Source: Orlajensenia sp037404875
GTDB lineage: Bacteria > Actinomycetota > Actinomycetes > Actinomycetales > Microbacteriaceae
Direction: 5' to 3'
NCBI RefSeq assembly: GCF_037404875.1
Contig: NZ_JBBELO010000026.1
Location: 1-64,000, forward strand
DNA length: 64,000 nt
Part shown: piece by piece, positions 1 to 8,729 of the stretch
Layout: every line of letters begins with the position of its first letter
How positions within the stretch are numbered: position 1 is the stretch's first letter
Translations under genes and position numbers: made by a program
The notes under the pieces: model-generated
Seen by the model: only the letters and a program-made list of their open reading frames with translations
Told to the model about the DNA's origin: nothing
Database searches by the model: none

Positions 1-20
1 TTGGAAGGCACGTTGCGACG

Positions 21-330
21 CTTCGACAGGCTCAGCGAACGGCATGTGGTTTCGCAGGGGGCTGTTCCCTGAGCCTGTCGAAGGGAACGCCATCCACTTC
101 GGCAGGCACGTCACCGCGCTTCGACAGGCTCAGCGAACCGTGGTGGTGGGGTTTCGCAGGGGGCTGTTCCCTGAGCCTGTCGAAGGGAACGCCACCCACG
201 TCGGGAAGGTCACCACGCTTCGACAGGCTCAGCGAACAGGACTCGGGCAGGCACGTCACCGCGCTTCGACAGGCTCAGCGAACCGCGGTGGTGGGCTTTC
301 GTAGAGAACTGTTCCCTGAGCCTGTCGAAG
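21..330. repeat. Array of seven 19-20 bp inverted repeats
   Basis: Four copies of CTTCGACAGGCTCAGCGAAC (21-40, 119-138, 218-237, 264-283) alternate with three copies in the other orientation, TTCCCTGAGCCTGTCGAAG (65-83, 167-185, 312-330). The 15-bp core CTTCGACAGGCTCAG is the exact complement of the opposite copies, so neighbours can form strong hairpins. The spacers are also similar (for example the stretch reading TTTCGCAGGGGGCTG before two reverse copies). I recognise this element as a dispersed intergenic repeat of Microbacteriaceae; it may act as a terminator for whatever precedes the window. Reading frames through it are artefacts. Confidence 0.9.
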
Positions 331-374
331 GGAACGCCACCTCCCGCGCTCTGGTGGCGGAGGGTTCGCCGTCC

Positions 375-380
375 TACGCT
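375..380 (+). promoter_or_regulatory. -10 hexamer TACGCT, leaderless promoter of wecB
   Basis: TACGCT ends exactly 6 nt before the ATG at 387, so transcription would begin at or next to the start codon. No convincing -35 box is seen 17-18 bp upstream. Confidence 0.5.
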
Positions 381-386
381 GGCGTC

Positions 387-1739
387 ATGGCTGATGAGCG
401 CAGGCCCGAGAGTGGTGCCACGATCGTCCTGGTCGTCGGTACCCGGCCAGAGGCCATCAAGATGCTCCCGCTGATCATCGCGTTCCGCGCGGACGAGCGC
501 TTCCGCGCCGTCGTGATCTCGACAGGGCAGCACAGCAAGATGGTCGCCGACGTGTTCGCCATGGCGAACATCGTTCCCGACGTCACGCTGTACGCGACGA
601 CCCCCGGCATGAGCTTGAACGCACTCTTCGCCTCGGTCATGACGGGAGTGCAGCGTTTCATCCAGGGTGCATTCGGGGAGCCCCGCGGTGCGGAGCTCGG
701 TGTGGCGCCCTCCGGCTATCCGACGGCGATGTTCGTACACGGCGACACTTCGAGCGCCGCCGCATCCGCCGTCGCCGCCTTCCACATGCGCATCCCGGTC
801 GTGCACGTCGAGGCGGGCCTTCGCACCTCGGACATCCTGTCGCCGTATCCCGAGGAATTCAATCGCCAGGTGATCTCGCGCATCGCCGCCCTGCACCTGG
901 CTCCGACGGCCCAGAATGCCGCGAATCTGGAACACGAGGGGATCGACCGCGGCCGCATCTTCATCTGCGGCAATACCGCGATCGACGCCCTCAAGCTCGC
1001 CGCCCAGGTGCACCCCGACTTCGCCGATCCCCGGTTGCAGAAGCTGCACGAGGATCATTCCACGCGCGTCGTGCTTGTCACGACCCATCGGCGCGAGAAC
1101 TGGGGTGCCGGAATCCGGCGCATCGCCACCGCCGTCGAACAGCTCTCCGACGCTTATCCCGACGTGCACTTCGTCGTCTCCGTGCACCCGAACCCCGAGG
1201 TCGGGGCGATACTGACCGAGGTGCTCGACGGCAGGGACAACGTCATCCTGACGGCACCGCTTCCCTACGGTCAGTTCGCCCACCTCATCGATCGTTCCTA
1301 CTTCGCCATCTCAGACTCGGGGGGCATCCAAGAGGAAGCGCCCGCCCTCGGAACACCGGTGCTCGTGGCCCGCGAGGAGACCGAGCGCCAGGAGGGTGTC
1401 GCGGCAGGCACGGTCGAGCTCGTCGGCACCCAGGTCGAGCGCATTGTCGACGCCGCGAGCCGGCTGCTCGACAGTCCCGACCTGCGCAACGAGCGCGCCG
1501 GCCGGCTCAATCCGTACGGAGACGGAGAATCGGCGGAGCGCATCGTGGCGGCGGCAGCACACGTGGCCTTCGGATCGCCCGCGCCGGCGCCCTTCGGCCC
1601 TCCCTTCGACCGGCACAAGGTGCTCGTGGCCGGCGGGTACTCGGTCGACCCGGCGTCGCTGCTCGCCTTCATGGCCGACCTCACCACCCCCGCGGAGGAG
1701 AGGATCGACTCCTCACGGATGGTCTCGGACCTGCAGTGA
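387..1739 (+). CDS. wecB: UDP-N-acetylglucosamine 2-epimerase (non-hydrolysing)
   Basis: 450-residue cytosolic enzyme interconverting UDP-GlcNAc and UDP-ManNAc, the precursor of ManNAc-containing cell-wall polymers. The GT-B-like fold signatures are visible: N-terminal GTRPEAIKM, the THRREN motif about two thirds along and the UDP-binding SDSGGIQEEAP near residue 310. The ATG at 387 was chosen because upstream in-frame codons run through the repeat array and a TACGCT hexamer lies 6 nt upstream. The stop overlaps the next gene's GTG, so the two are translationally coupled and probably act in one surface-polysaccharide pathway. Confidence 0.93.
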   Translation: MADERRPESGATIVLVVGTRPEAIKMLPLIIAFRADERFRAVVISTGQHSKMVADVFAMANIVPDVTLYATTPGMSLNALFASVMTGVQRFIQGAFGEPRGAELGVAPSGYPTAMFVHGDTSSAAASAVAAFHMRIPVVHVEAGLRTSDILSPYPEEFNRQVISRIAALHLAPTAQNAANLEHEGIDRGRIFICGNTAIDALKLAAQVHPDFADPRLQKLHEDHSTRVVLVTTHRRENWGAGIRRIATAVEQLSDAYPDVHFVVSVHPNPEVGAILTEVLDGRDNVILTAPLPYGQFAHLIDRSYFAISDSGGIQEEAPALGTPVLVAREETERQEGVAAGTVELVGTQVERIVDAASRLLDSPDLRNERAGRLNPYGDGESAERIVAAAAHVAFGSPAPAPFGPPFDRHKVLVAGGYSVDPASLLAFMADLTTPAEERIDSSRMVSDLQ

Positions 1740-3106
1740 GCGGCGAACGCGCCTGGTGGGACCTCTTCGGCGGGCTCCCCGTCTGGTTGCAGGTGTTCTT
1801 CTGGGTGGTCTTCGCGATCACGCTCACCTCATTCCTCTCCGTGTTGACCCTGCTGATCAGCGCCATCGTGTTCGGTCGCCGCCGTGAGCGCGGAGCGCGG
1901 ACGGGGGAGGGTCCCGGTGAAGACGAGTTCCTCTGGATCTTCCTCGTTCCCGCGCTCAATGAAGAGGTCACCATCGCCGACAGTGTCGAACGGCTGCTCA
2001 AAGTGCAGGCGACCAACAAGGTGATCTTCGCGATCAACGACGGGTCCATCGACAACACGGCCGCCGTGCTCGAGGGCATCGAGGACTCCCACCTCATGGT
2101 CATGACGCGAGTGCCACCCGACGCGCACATCGGCAAGGGCGCCGCGCTGAACGCCGCCTACCGGTACATCCGCGACACGGTGCTTACGACGGGCGCCTGG
2201 GCGGCGTGGCCCGTCGACCGGGTGATCGTGGCGGTGACGGATGCCGACGGCCGGCTCGACGTGCACACCCCCGAGCGCGTCGCCTGGCATTTTCGCGATC
2301 CCCGGATGGGCGGGGTGCAGCTGCGGGTGCGCATCTACAACCGGCAGAGCTTCCTGACCTGGGCGCAGGACGTGGAGTTCGGCAGCTTCGGCCTCGTCTT
2401 CCAGGCGGGTCGGGCGGGATGGGGAACTGCGATGATGGGCGGGAACGGCCAGTTCAACCGGCTGAGCGCGCTCGCCGACGTCTACGACGAGGCGGAGCGC
2501 GGCCCGTGGCGTGACCGGCTGACCGAAGACCTCGACCTCGGCGTGCGCCTGCTGCAGAAGGGCTGGAGGGGCGGCCAGGAGAACGGCGCCGAGATCAACC
2601 AGCAGGGCGTTCCGAACCTGCGCAGGCTGTACCGGCAGCGCACGCGCTGGGCGCAGGGCAACTGGCAGTGCCTGCCGCTGGCCGGCACGGAGTACCGGCT
2701 GAGGCCGCCTCTCGCCGCGCTCGACGGGTTCTACTACCTCATCACCCCCATCCTGCAACTCGTCACGGGGGCGGGCTTGGTGGCATCCATCGTCGTGGGT
2801 CGCGTGCTGAACGTGCCCTTCTGGCCGTTCAGCAACATCACCCTCGTCATCTTCCTGACTCTCGGGTTCGGTCCGGGGCTGCTCTCGCTGCTGCTGCAGA
2901 ACACCGGGTGGAAGCGCATCCCCATCGCGATCGGGCTGGTGCTGCCGTACACCGTGTACTCGTGGATCGTCTTCCCCGTGCTCGGGCTCGGCCTGTTCCG
3001 CGAACTCTCGGGGCGGCGAACGTGGGCGAAGACCGCCCGGGAGCCGCTGCCCGAAGCGGATGCTCACCCGGCTGAGGGCGACACGACCGGGTCCGCGGCC
3101 CTCTGA
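1736..3106 (+). CDS. Membrane glycosyltransferase, family 2 (cellulose/poly-GlcNAc synthase-like)
   Basis: 456-residue processive-type GT2. One or two N-terminal membrane helices (residues ~10-45) precede the cytosolic catalytic domain with NDGSIDN, the DxD-type TDADGRLD, the acceptor motif TEDLDLG and the QRTRW signature; three or four more helices follow. It therefore probably polymerises a sugar and extrudes it through the membrane. The coupled upstream epimerase suggests UDP-GlcNAc or UDP-ManNAc as donor, but the product is not deducible. GTG start overlaps the wecB stop (GTGA). No PilZ domain or other regulator is seen. Confidence 0.85.
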   Translation: MSGERAWWDLFGGLPVWLQVFFWVVFAITLTSFLSVLTLLISAIVFGRRRERGARTGEGPGEDEFLWIFLVPALNEEVTIADSVERLLKVQATNKVIFAINDGSIDNTAAVLEGIEDSHLMVMTRVPPDAHIGKGAALNAAYRYIRDTVLTTGAWAAWPVDRVIVAVTDADGRLDVHTPERVAWHFRDPRMGGVQLRVRIYNRQSFLTWAQDVEFGSFGLVFQAGRAGWGTAMMGGNGQFNRLSALADVYDEAERGPWRDRLTEDLDLGVRLLQKGWRGGQENGAEINQQGVPNLRRLYRQRTRWAQGNWQCLPLAGTEYRLRPPLAALDGFYYLITPILQLVTGAGLVASIVVGRVLNVPFWPFSNITLVIFLTLGFGPGLLSLLLQNTGWKRIPIAIGLVLPYTVYSWIVFPVLGLGLFRELSGRRTWAKTAREPLPEADAHPAEGDTTGSAAL

Positions 3107-3199
3107 GTCGGACAGGCTGCGCGATGGTGCATACTGGTGCGACGATCCAACTGGGTCGACCGTCCCACTTTTCGCCCATCGCCGCGTGAGGAGCCGCGC

Positions 3200-3793
3200 A
3201 TGCCTCGTATCCCCGCCCCCGAGCGCCGCGCCGCGCTCGTGCAGGCGGCCGTTCGGGTCATCGCCCGCGGCGGTGTGTCGGCCGCGACGACACGCGCGAT
3301 CGTCGCGGAGGCGGGCATGTCGCTCGCGAGCTTCCACTACGCCTTCGCCTCGCATGACGAACTGATGGCTGAGGTCATCGCCTGGGTCGTCGAGGGTGAG
3401 CAGGTGGCGATCCTCCCCGACGAGATTCCCGAGGGCGGGGTGCGCGAGGTCGTGCGTGCCGGCCTCAGCCGGTACTTCGGGCTGCTGCGCGAGAATCCGC
3501 AGCGCGAGCAGGCCGTGAACGAGCTCGCGCTGCACGCCCTGCGCACCCCGGGCATGCAGAACCTGGCGGCACGCCAGTATGCGCGCTACCACGCGCTCGC
3601 GGCGGATGCCCTGCTCGTCGCGGCCGAGCGCAGCGGCATCCGCTGGGCGCTGCCGATCGACGACATCGCCCGGCTGCTCGTCGCACTGACCGATGGACTG
3701 ACCCTGGCCTGGCTGGTCGACCGCGACGATGCGGCGACGGCCCGGCTGATCGAGAACGCGGCGGATGCCGTCGCGAGAATGGCGGACGAATAG
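3200..3793 (+). CDS. TetR-family transcriptional regulator
   Basis: 197 residues with an N-terminal helix-turn-helix (ISAATTRAIV-like region, residues ~20-50, ending in SLASFHYAFASHDEL) and a variable ligand-binding C-terminal half, the usual TetR size. ATG 3200 was preferred because GAGGAG lies 6 nt upstream; an earlier in-frame start at 3137 would add 21 unrelated residues. A weak -10 (CATACT) lies near 3130. It is followed with no gap by an MFS transporter and two enzymes, so it probably represses this cassette in response to a transported or oxidised metabolite. Confidence 0.85.
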   Translation: MPRIPAPERRAALVQAAVRVIARGGVSAATTRAIVAEAGMSLASFHYAFASHDELMAEVIAWVVEGEQVAILPDEIPEGGVREVVRAGLSRYFGLLRENPQREQAVNELALHALRTPGMQNLAARQYARYHALAADALLVAAERSGIRWALPIDDIARLLVALTDGLTLAWLVDRDDAATARLIENAADAVARMADE

Positions 3794-5059
3794 ATGGCAC
3801 CGACCACCGCGACGCCGGCCCCGGCCGTCTTCGCCGAGCCGAGCCGCCGGGTCACCGGCGGCTGGATCGCCGCCTTCGCGGCCGCCTGGCTCGGCATCTG
3901 GATGGCGCAGCTCACCCCCATCCAGCTGCTGCTCCCGCAACAGGTGGATCGTGAGCTGCACCCGGAGAACTGGGTGGACTCCGTCGTCGCCTTCGGCCTG
4001 ATCTCCGGTATCGCGGGCGTGGCCGCCATCATCGCGTACCCCCTGACCGGTGCCCTCTCCGATCGCACGACCTCGCGCTTCGGTCGCCGTCGCCCGTGGA
4101 TTCTCGGGGGAGTGCTGCTCTTCGCTGTCGCCCTCGTCGCCCTCGGGCTGCAGACCACCATGGTGGGCATCGGAATCTGCTGGACTCTCACCCTCACCGG
4201 GTTCTGCGTGATGACGGCTGCGCTCACGGCGACCATCTCCGACCAGGTGCCCGTCGACCAGCGCGGCTACGTCTCGGGCTGGCTCGCCGCCCCCCAGGCC
4301 GTCGGCACCATCCTCGGGCTCGTGCTGGTCATGTTCGTCTTCGTCGGGCAGTTCGCCGGGTACCTCGCCGTGGCTCTCGCGCTGCTCGTGCTCAGCATCC
4401 CCTTCCTGATGCTTCCGGATGCGGTGCTCGCGCCGGCGCAGAAGGCCCGGCTGTCGGCACGCGGCATGCTCGATGAGTTCTGGATCAGCCCTCGTCGCCA
4501 CCCCGACTTCGGCTGGACGCTGCTCGGGCGCGTTCTCGTCAACTTCGGCAACGCCTTCGGCACCACCCTGCTGCTGTACTTCCTCATGTTCGGCCTCGAC
4601 GACGAACACGCAGAGGATGACCTCATCGTGCTCACGCTCATCTACATGGTCTTCGTGATCCTCGCCTCCATCGGGCTCGGGCGGCTCTCGGACCGTCTCG
4701 GCCGCCGCCGCATCTTCGTGGCGGTCGCCTCGGCGCTGCAGGCCATCGCGGCGCTGCTGCTGGCCTTCGTGCCCGACCTCACGGTCGCGATGATCGGCGC
4801 CGCGCTGCTCGGCGCCGGCTACGGCTGTTTCCTCTCGGTCGATCAGGCCCTCGCCACGCAGGTGCTGCCCGATCCCGCGACCCGCGGCAAGGACCTCGGC
4901 ATCATGAACATCGCACTCGCGGTTCCCCAGGCGATCGCCCCCCTGCTCGGAGCGCTGCTCGTGGCCGCGCTCGACGGGTTTCAAGGCCTCTTCACGCTCG
5001 CCGCCGTCTGCGCGGCACTGGGAGCGCTCGCCGTGACACGCGTCAGGAGCGTGAAGTGA
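3794..5059 (+). CDS. MFS transporter
   Basis: 421-residue integral membrane protein with about 12 hydrophobic helices and the MFS loop motif in both halves (GALSDRTTSRFGRRRP after TM2, GRLSDRLGRRR after TM8). Sugar-porter/GPH-like spacing suggests symport of a small polar solute; substrate unknown. The ATG follows directly after the tetR stop codon and its own stop overlaps the next start (TGATG), so all four genes of the cassette are coupled. Its likely role is uptake or export of the compound handled by the two downstream enzymes. Confidence 0.85.
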   Translation: MAPTTATPAPAVFAEPSRRVTGGWIAAFAAAWLGIWMAQLTPIQLLLPQQVDRELHPENWVDSVVAFGLISGIAGVAAIIAYPLTGALSDRTTSRFGRRRPWILGGVLLFAVALVALGLQTTMVGIGICWTLTLTGFCVMTAALTATISDQVPVDQRGYVSGWLAAPQAVGTILGLVLVMFVFVGQFAGYLAVALALLVLSIPFLMLPDAVLAPAQKARLSARGMLDEFWISPRRHPDFGWTLLGRVLVNFGNAFGTTLLLYFLMFGLDDEHAEDDLIVLTLIYMVFVILASIGLGRLSDRLGRRRIFVAVASALQAIAALLLAFVPDLTVAMIGAALLGAGYGCFLSVDQALATQVLPDPATRGKDLGIMNIALAVPQAIAPLLGALLVAALDGFQGLFTLAAVCAALGALAVTRVRSVK

Positions 5060-6291
5060 TGCTCGACCTTCAGAAGCACCCCTCGTCCTCTCCCTGGATG
5101 GATCCTGCCGCGTACTGGCCGGCCCTGGATGCCGCCACCCGCGAACTCGACGCGCCGTTCGCCGTGCTGCACCTCGACGCGCTCCGGCACAACCTGCACG
5201 ACATGCTCCGGCGTGCGGGCGGGACGCCCATCCGCGTGGCGAGCAAGTCGGTGCGGGTGCGCGGAGTCATCGAGGAGGTGCTGAAGGTTCCCGGCTTCTC
5301 CGGCGTGCTCGCCTACACGCTCGCGGAGGCGCTCTGGCTCGCCGAGAGCATCGACGACGTCGTGGTCGGCTATCCGACCGCGGAGCGCGGTGCCCTGCGC
5401 CGGCTGGCGACCGACCCGGAGCTCGCTGCCCGGGTGACCCTGATGGTCGACTCCCCGGCCCAGCTCGACCTCATCGACGCCGTGCTTCCCCCGGGCCAGC
5501 GGGAGAGCATCCGTGTGTGCCTGGAACTGGATGCGTCGTGGAACTCCGCGCTCCTCGGTCACATCGGGGTCTGGCGCTCACCGGTGCACGACGCACACGC
5601 GGCATCCTCGCTGGCCCGCTACATCAGCGAGCGCCCCGGATTCCGGCTGGTGGGCATGATGGCCTACGAGGCGCAGATCGCCGGGGTCGGCGATGCGCCG
5701 GTGGGCAAGCCCTTCGACGGGGCACTCAAGCGCTGGATGCAGGGCCAGTCCGTCGAGGAACTGCACCGCCGACGCGGCCAGGCGGTCGCCGCCGTGCGCG
5801 AGATCGTCGAGCTCGAGTTCGTCAACGGCGGCGGCACCGGATCATTGGAATCCACCTCGGAAGACTCCTCCGTCACCGAGATCGGGGCTGGGAGCGGGCT
5901 CTTCGGCGGCCACCTGTTCGACAACTACGCGCGCTTCCGGCCCGCGCCCGCGGCATCCTTCGCGCTCTCGGTCGTGCGCCGGCCGGCGCCCGGAACGGCG
6001 ACGCTGCTCGGCGGCGGCTGGGTGGCATCGGGGCCGGCGGCGGCGGATCGCCTGCCGCAGCTGGTCTGGCCGCAGGGCCTGCAGATGGTCGGTCGCGAGA
6101 TGGCCGGCGAGGTGCAGACGCCCGTGATCGGACCCGCCGCGCGCTCCTTGCGGGTCGGCGATCGCGTGTGGGCGCGGCACACCAAGTCGGGGGAGCTCTC
6201 AGAGCACGTGAATGAGTTCGCCGTCGTCGACGGCGGCGGCGTGGTCGATTCGCTTCCGACCTACCGCGGCGAGGGGAAGGCGTTCCTGTGA
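5059..6291 (+). CDS. PLP-dependent amino-acid deaminase/aldolase (alanine racemase-like N-terminal fold)
   Basis: About 410 residues. The N-terminal half is the type III PLP barrel shared by alanine racemase, D-threonine aldolase and D-serine dehydratase; the PLP lysine is in RVASKSVRVRG near residue 57. The C-terminal part contains conserved GLFGGHLFDNY and the metal-site-like SEHVNEF. Members are annotated as amino acid deaminase/aldolase acting on D-threonine- or D-serine-like substrates. A GTG at 5056 is an alternative start; AGGAG at 5045-5049 could serve either. The last bases overlap the next gene. Confidence 0.75.
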   Translation: MLDLQKHPSSSPWMDPAAYWPALDAATRELDAPFAVLHLDALRHNLHDMLRRAGGTPIRVASKSVRVRGVIEEVLKVPGFSGVLAYTLAEALWLAESIDDVVVGYPTAERGALRRLATDPELAARVTLMVDSPAQLDLIDAVLPPGQRESIRVCLELDASWNSALLGHIGVWRSPVHDAHAASSLARYISERPGFRLVGMMAYEAQIAGVGDAPVGKPFDGALKRWMQGQSVEELHRRRGQAVAAVREIVELEFVNGGGTGSLESTSEDSSVTEIGAGSGLFGGHLFDNYARFRPAPAASFALSVVRRPAPGTATLLGGGWVASGPAAADRLPQLVWPQGLQMVGREMAGEVQTPVIGPAARSLRVGDRVWARHTKSGELSEHVNEFAVVDGGGVVDSLPTYRGEGKAFL

Positions 6292-7652
6292 CGGCGAGTG
6301 GTGCGACCTGGCGCAACTGGGGCCGGACGGAGGCGGTGCGGCCGGTGCGGGTCGAGCGGCCCTCGAGCGCGGCGGCGGTGTTGCGCGCTGTGCAGGCGGC
6401 GGCCGCATCCGGTCTCGGCGTGAAACCGGTCGGTGCCGGGCACAGCTTCACGGGCATCGCCGTGGCGCCCGGTGTGCAACTGGACCTGAACGATCTCACG
6501 GGCATCCTCTCCGTGGACGAGGGCCGTGGCCACGTCACGTTGGCGGCGGGAACCCGGCTGCACCAGCTGCCGGGCCTGCTGCGGCCGTACGGGCTCGCCA
6601 TGACGAACATGGGCGACATCGACCGGCAGTCCATCGCCGGTGCGATCTCGACCGGAACCCACGGAACCGGCGGGGGCTTCGGCGGGATCGCGACGCAGGT
6701 GCGGGCGCTCACGCTCGTGACGGCGGCCGGTGAGCTGCTGCACGTGAGCGAGCGCGAGAACAGCGAACTGCTGCCTGCCGCTGCCCTCGGGCTCGGCGCG
6801 CTCGGCGTTCTCGTCGACGTGACCCTCGCGCTCGAGCCGGCCTTCCTGCTGCAGGCGCGGGAGCGGCCGGAGGGCTTGGAGGAGGTTCTCGACGGCTACC
6901 TCGAGCGCAGCGCCGCGGCAGACCACTTCGAGTTCTACTGGTTTCCGCACACGCAGACGGCGCTGACCAAGACCAACACCCGCCTGCCTCTCGAGGCGCC
7001 GCGGGCTCCGCTCGGCCGATTCTCGCGGTGGATGGACGACGAGCTCATGGCGAACGGGGCCTATCGGGTGCTCTGCGCGCTCGGCCGGCTGGCCCCCGCA
7101 TCCGTTCCGGGAACCGCGCGCCTCGCCGAACGGTTCTCGGGCAACCGCGACTTCACCGACGTCTCGACGTCGGTCTTCGTGACGAACCGCACCGTGCGGT
7201 TCCGCGAGATGGAGTACGCCCTGCCGCGTGCGGCCGTTCCGGATGCGGTGCGCGAGGTGCGCCGGCTCATCGATCGGAAGGGTTGGCGGGTCTCGTTCCC
7301 GATGGAGGTGCGCTCGGCGGCCGCCGACGACCTCTGGCTCTCGACCGCCTCGGGGCGCGAGAGCGGCTACGTCGCCGTGCACCGCTATCACCGCGAGGAT
7401 CCTACGGAGTACTTCACGGCCGTCGAGGCGATCATGCGGGCCCACGACGGTCGCCCGCACTGGGGCAAGATGCACTCGCTCGAGGCGGAGCAGCTGGGGG
7501 GAATCTACCCGCGGTTCGACGATTTCGTGGCCCTGCGCAACCGCCTCGATCCCGACGGCCTGTTCGCGAATCCGTACCTGGATCGGGTGCTCGGCACCGC
7601 TCCCGGCCGGCGGCAGCGGACCCACGAGACGGGATCGCAGCGTCGCCGCTGA
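6288..7652 (+). CDS. FAD-binding D-arabinono-1,4-lactone oxidase family protein
   Basis: 454 residues, vanillyl-alcohol-oxidase/aldonolactone-oxidase superfamily. The N-terminal FAD (PCMH) domain shows KPVGAGHSFTGIAV and STGTHGTGGGFGG; the C-terminal ALO domain ends with the family hallmark HWGKMHSLE followed by RNRLDPDGLFANPYL. These enzymes oxidise aldonolactones or polyols, reducing O2 or a dye acceptor. GTG start overlaps the preceding stop (GTGA). With the PLP enzyme and MFS transporter it forms a small catabolic cassette under the TetR regulator; the true substrate is not deducible from sequence. Confidence 0.85.
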   Translation: MTASGATWRNWGRTEAVRPVRVERPSSAAAVLRAVQAAAASGLGVKPVGAGHSFTGIAVAPGVQLDLNDLTGILSVDEGRGHVTLAAGTRLHQLPGLLRPYGLAMTNMGDIDRQSIAGAISTGTHGTGGGFGGIATQVRALTLVTAAGELLHVSERENSELLPAAALGLGALGVLVDVTLALEPAFLLQARERPEGLEEVLDGYLERSAAADHFEFYWFPHTQTALTKTNTRLPLEAPRAPLGRFSRWMDDELMANGAYRVLCALGRLAPASVPGTARLAERFSGNRDFTDVSTSVFVTNRTVRFREMEYALPRAAVPDAVREVRRLIDRKGWRVSFPMEVRSAAADDLWLSTASGRESGYVAVHRYHREDPTEYFTAVEAIMRAHDGRPHWGKMHSLEAEQLGGIYPRFDDFVALRNRLDPDGLFANPYLDRVLGTAPGRRQRTHETGSQRRR

Positions 7653-7792
7653 CGCCCCAGTTGGGGTGACATCCTTCGCCGGCCGAGCGTGCGCTCATTT
7701 GTTCGCTGATCAGGAAATCCCGAGTAGGTGAAGATCGCTCACGGTGACCCCCGTGCGGGAGGGAGGGGGACAACGCCCGGCGCGACGGGGGT

Positions 7793-7822
7793 TTGACAGG
7801 CTCTGCACGGGGTTGGGATTCT
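7793..7822 (+). promoter_or_regulatory. Candidate promoter for the secreted Ala-rich protein
   Basis: TTGACA at 7793-7798, an 18-bp spacer and GATTCT at 7817-7822. The -35 is perfect, the -10 weak. The rest of the 255-bp gap 7653-7907 contains a short CCCC-AGTT-GGGG inverted repeat just after the lactone-oxidase stop and no coding sequence that I can support. Confidence 0.35.
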
Positions 7823-7907
7823 GTGGGTGTCGGCCACGGCGGCCGGCACGCACTGCCTCCTGTGACTCCCTACAGTTGCCGGCGCCCTACCGCCAGAAGG
7901 AGACCCG

Positions 7908-8630
7908 ATGCCCCGCATCGATTCCGCACCCCTGTACCACCGTGTCCGCACCTCGCTCGTCGTTCTGCTGGCCGCTGTCATCGTCGTTTCGGGTACGACG
8001 GCGGCAGCGGCCCAGACGAGTGCGCAGGGCGCCCGGCAGGAAGCGCTGCGTGCCGCCGCCGTCGCCGCCGTATCCCACCGCATCGGGGTGGGCTCGACGA
8101 GCCTCGACCTCGCCGACAGCCGCTGGCAGGCGGCCGCCGACGCGGCCCGAGCGGAATTCGTGAACGCCGGCGCGCTGGCCGAGGTGAGCGCCGAAAAGGC
8201 CACCGCATCCGGCCTCGAGAGGTTGTCGTCCGCACGGGATCAGGTGCGCCGCGGTCTGGCTGCCCGCAGCGCGAGCGTGACGGATGCCGTGTACCGTCTG
8301 CGCGAGGCGGAGAAGGCCGTCTCCGACGAGGTCGCCGCATGGCAGGCGGCGGAAGACGCGCGGATCGCGGCCCAACGCGCCCAGGCCGAGGCCGCCGCCG
8401 CCGCCGCTGCGGCTGCTGCTGCTGCGCAGGCCGCACAGGTCTCCGCGGATGCGGCTCGGTCATCCTGGTCGGGTGACGCAGACGCCGGCTCGGCCCCGGC
8501 CCCGGCCGCGGCCGGAGCGTCGGCACCCGCGGCCGCGGCATCCGGCCCGGTCGCCGGCTGCGGACCCTGCCCGGGAGCCACGCTCGTGCCCATCGTGTGG
8601 GAGGGCGTCACCTACTGGGGATGCCCCTGA
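7908..8630 (+). CDS. Secreted alanine-rich coiled-coil protein, unknown function
   Basis: 240 residues. A signal peptide is clear: YHRVRTS, a hydrophobic core LVVLLAAVIVVSGTTAAAA and a likely cleavage after AAAAQ near residue 35. The mature part is almost all Ala, Glu, Arg and Gln (residues ~45-175), predicted helical coiled coil, then a low-complexity Ala/Pro linker and a conserved-looking tail CGPCPG...VTYWGCP with three cysteines. AGAAGGAGACC is a good ribosome-binding site. Probably an exported cell-envelope protein; the cysteine tail may be a small binding module. No family recognised. Confidence 0.7.
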   Translation: MPRIDSAPLYHRVRTSLVVLLAAVIVVSGTTAAAAQTSAQGARQEALRAAAVAAVSHRIGVGSTSLDLADSRWQAAADAARAEFVNAGALAEVSAEKATASGLERLSSARDQVRRGLAARSASVTDAVYRLREAEKAVSDEVAAWQAAEDARIAAQRAQAEAAAAAAAAAAAAQAAQVSADAARSSWSGDADAGSAPAPAAAGASAPAAAASGPVAGCGPCPGATLVPIVWEGVTYWGCP

Positions 8631-8638
8631 CCTCTCGT

Positions 8639-8703
8639 GTTGCGCCACCTTCCCGGCCGTTGCGCCAGAAGATCTGGCGCAACGGCCGCCCAAGTGGCGC
8701 AAC
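8639..8703. terminator. Nested palindrome between convergent genes, likely bidirectional terminator
   Basis: Outer arms GTTGCGCCAC (8639-8648) and GTGGCGCAAC (8694-8703) enclose a perfect 16-bp stem, 8654-8669 with 8673-8688, containing TTGCGCCAGA and a 3-nt AGA loop. It sits between two converging genes. A second member of the same repeat family lies at 10285-10349, so this is also a dispersed repeat. No U-tract follows. Confidence 0.7.
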
Positions 8704-8729
8704 GGCATCCGGATGCGGACGCCGACCGG

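Noticed and set aside
32..304. Open frames on both strands with peptide repeats such as SLSLSKRGD
   Set aside because: They are translations of the inverted repeat array, with no ribosome-binding site or independent support.
1829..4984. Very long open frame on the minus strand opposite the glycosyltransferase, TetR and MFS genes
   Set aside because: High G+C removes stops from the antisense frame. The translation is rich in Arg, Gly, Glu and His with no domain, and three well-recognised genes occupy the plus strand.
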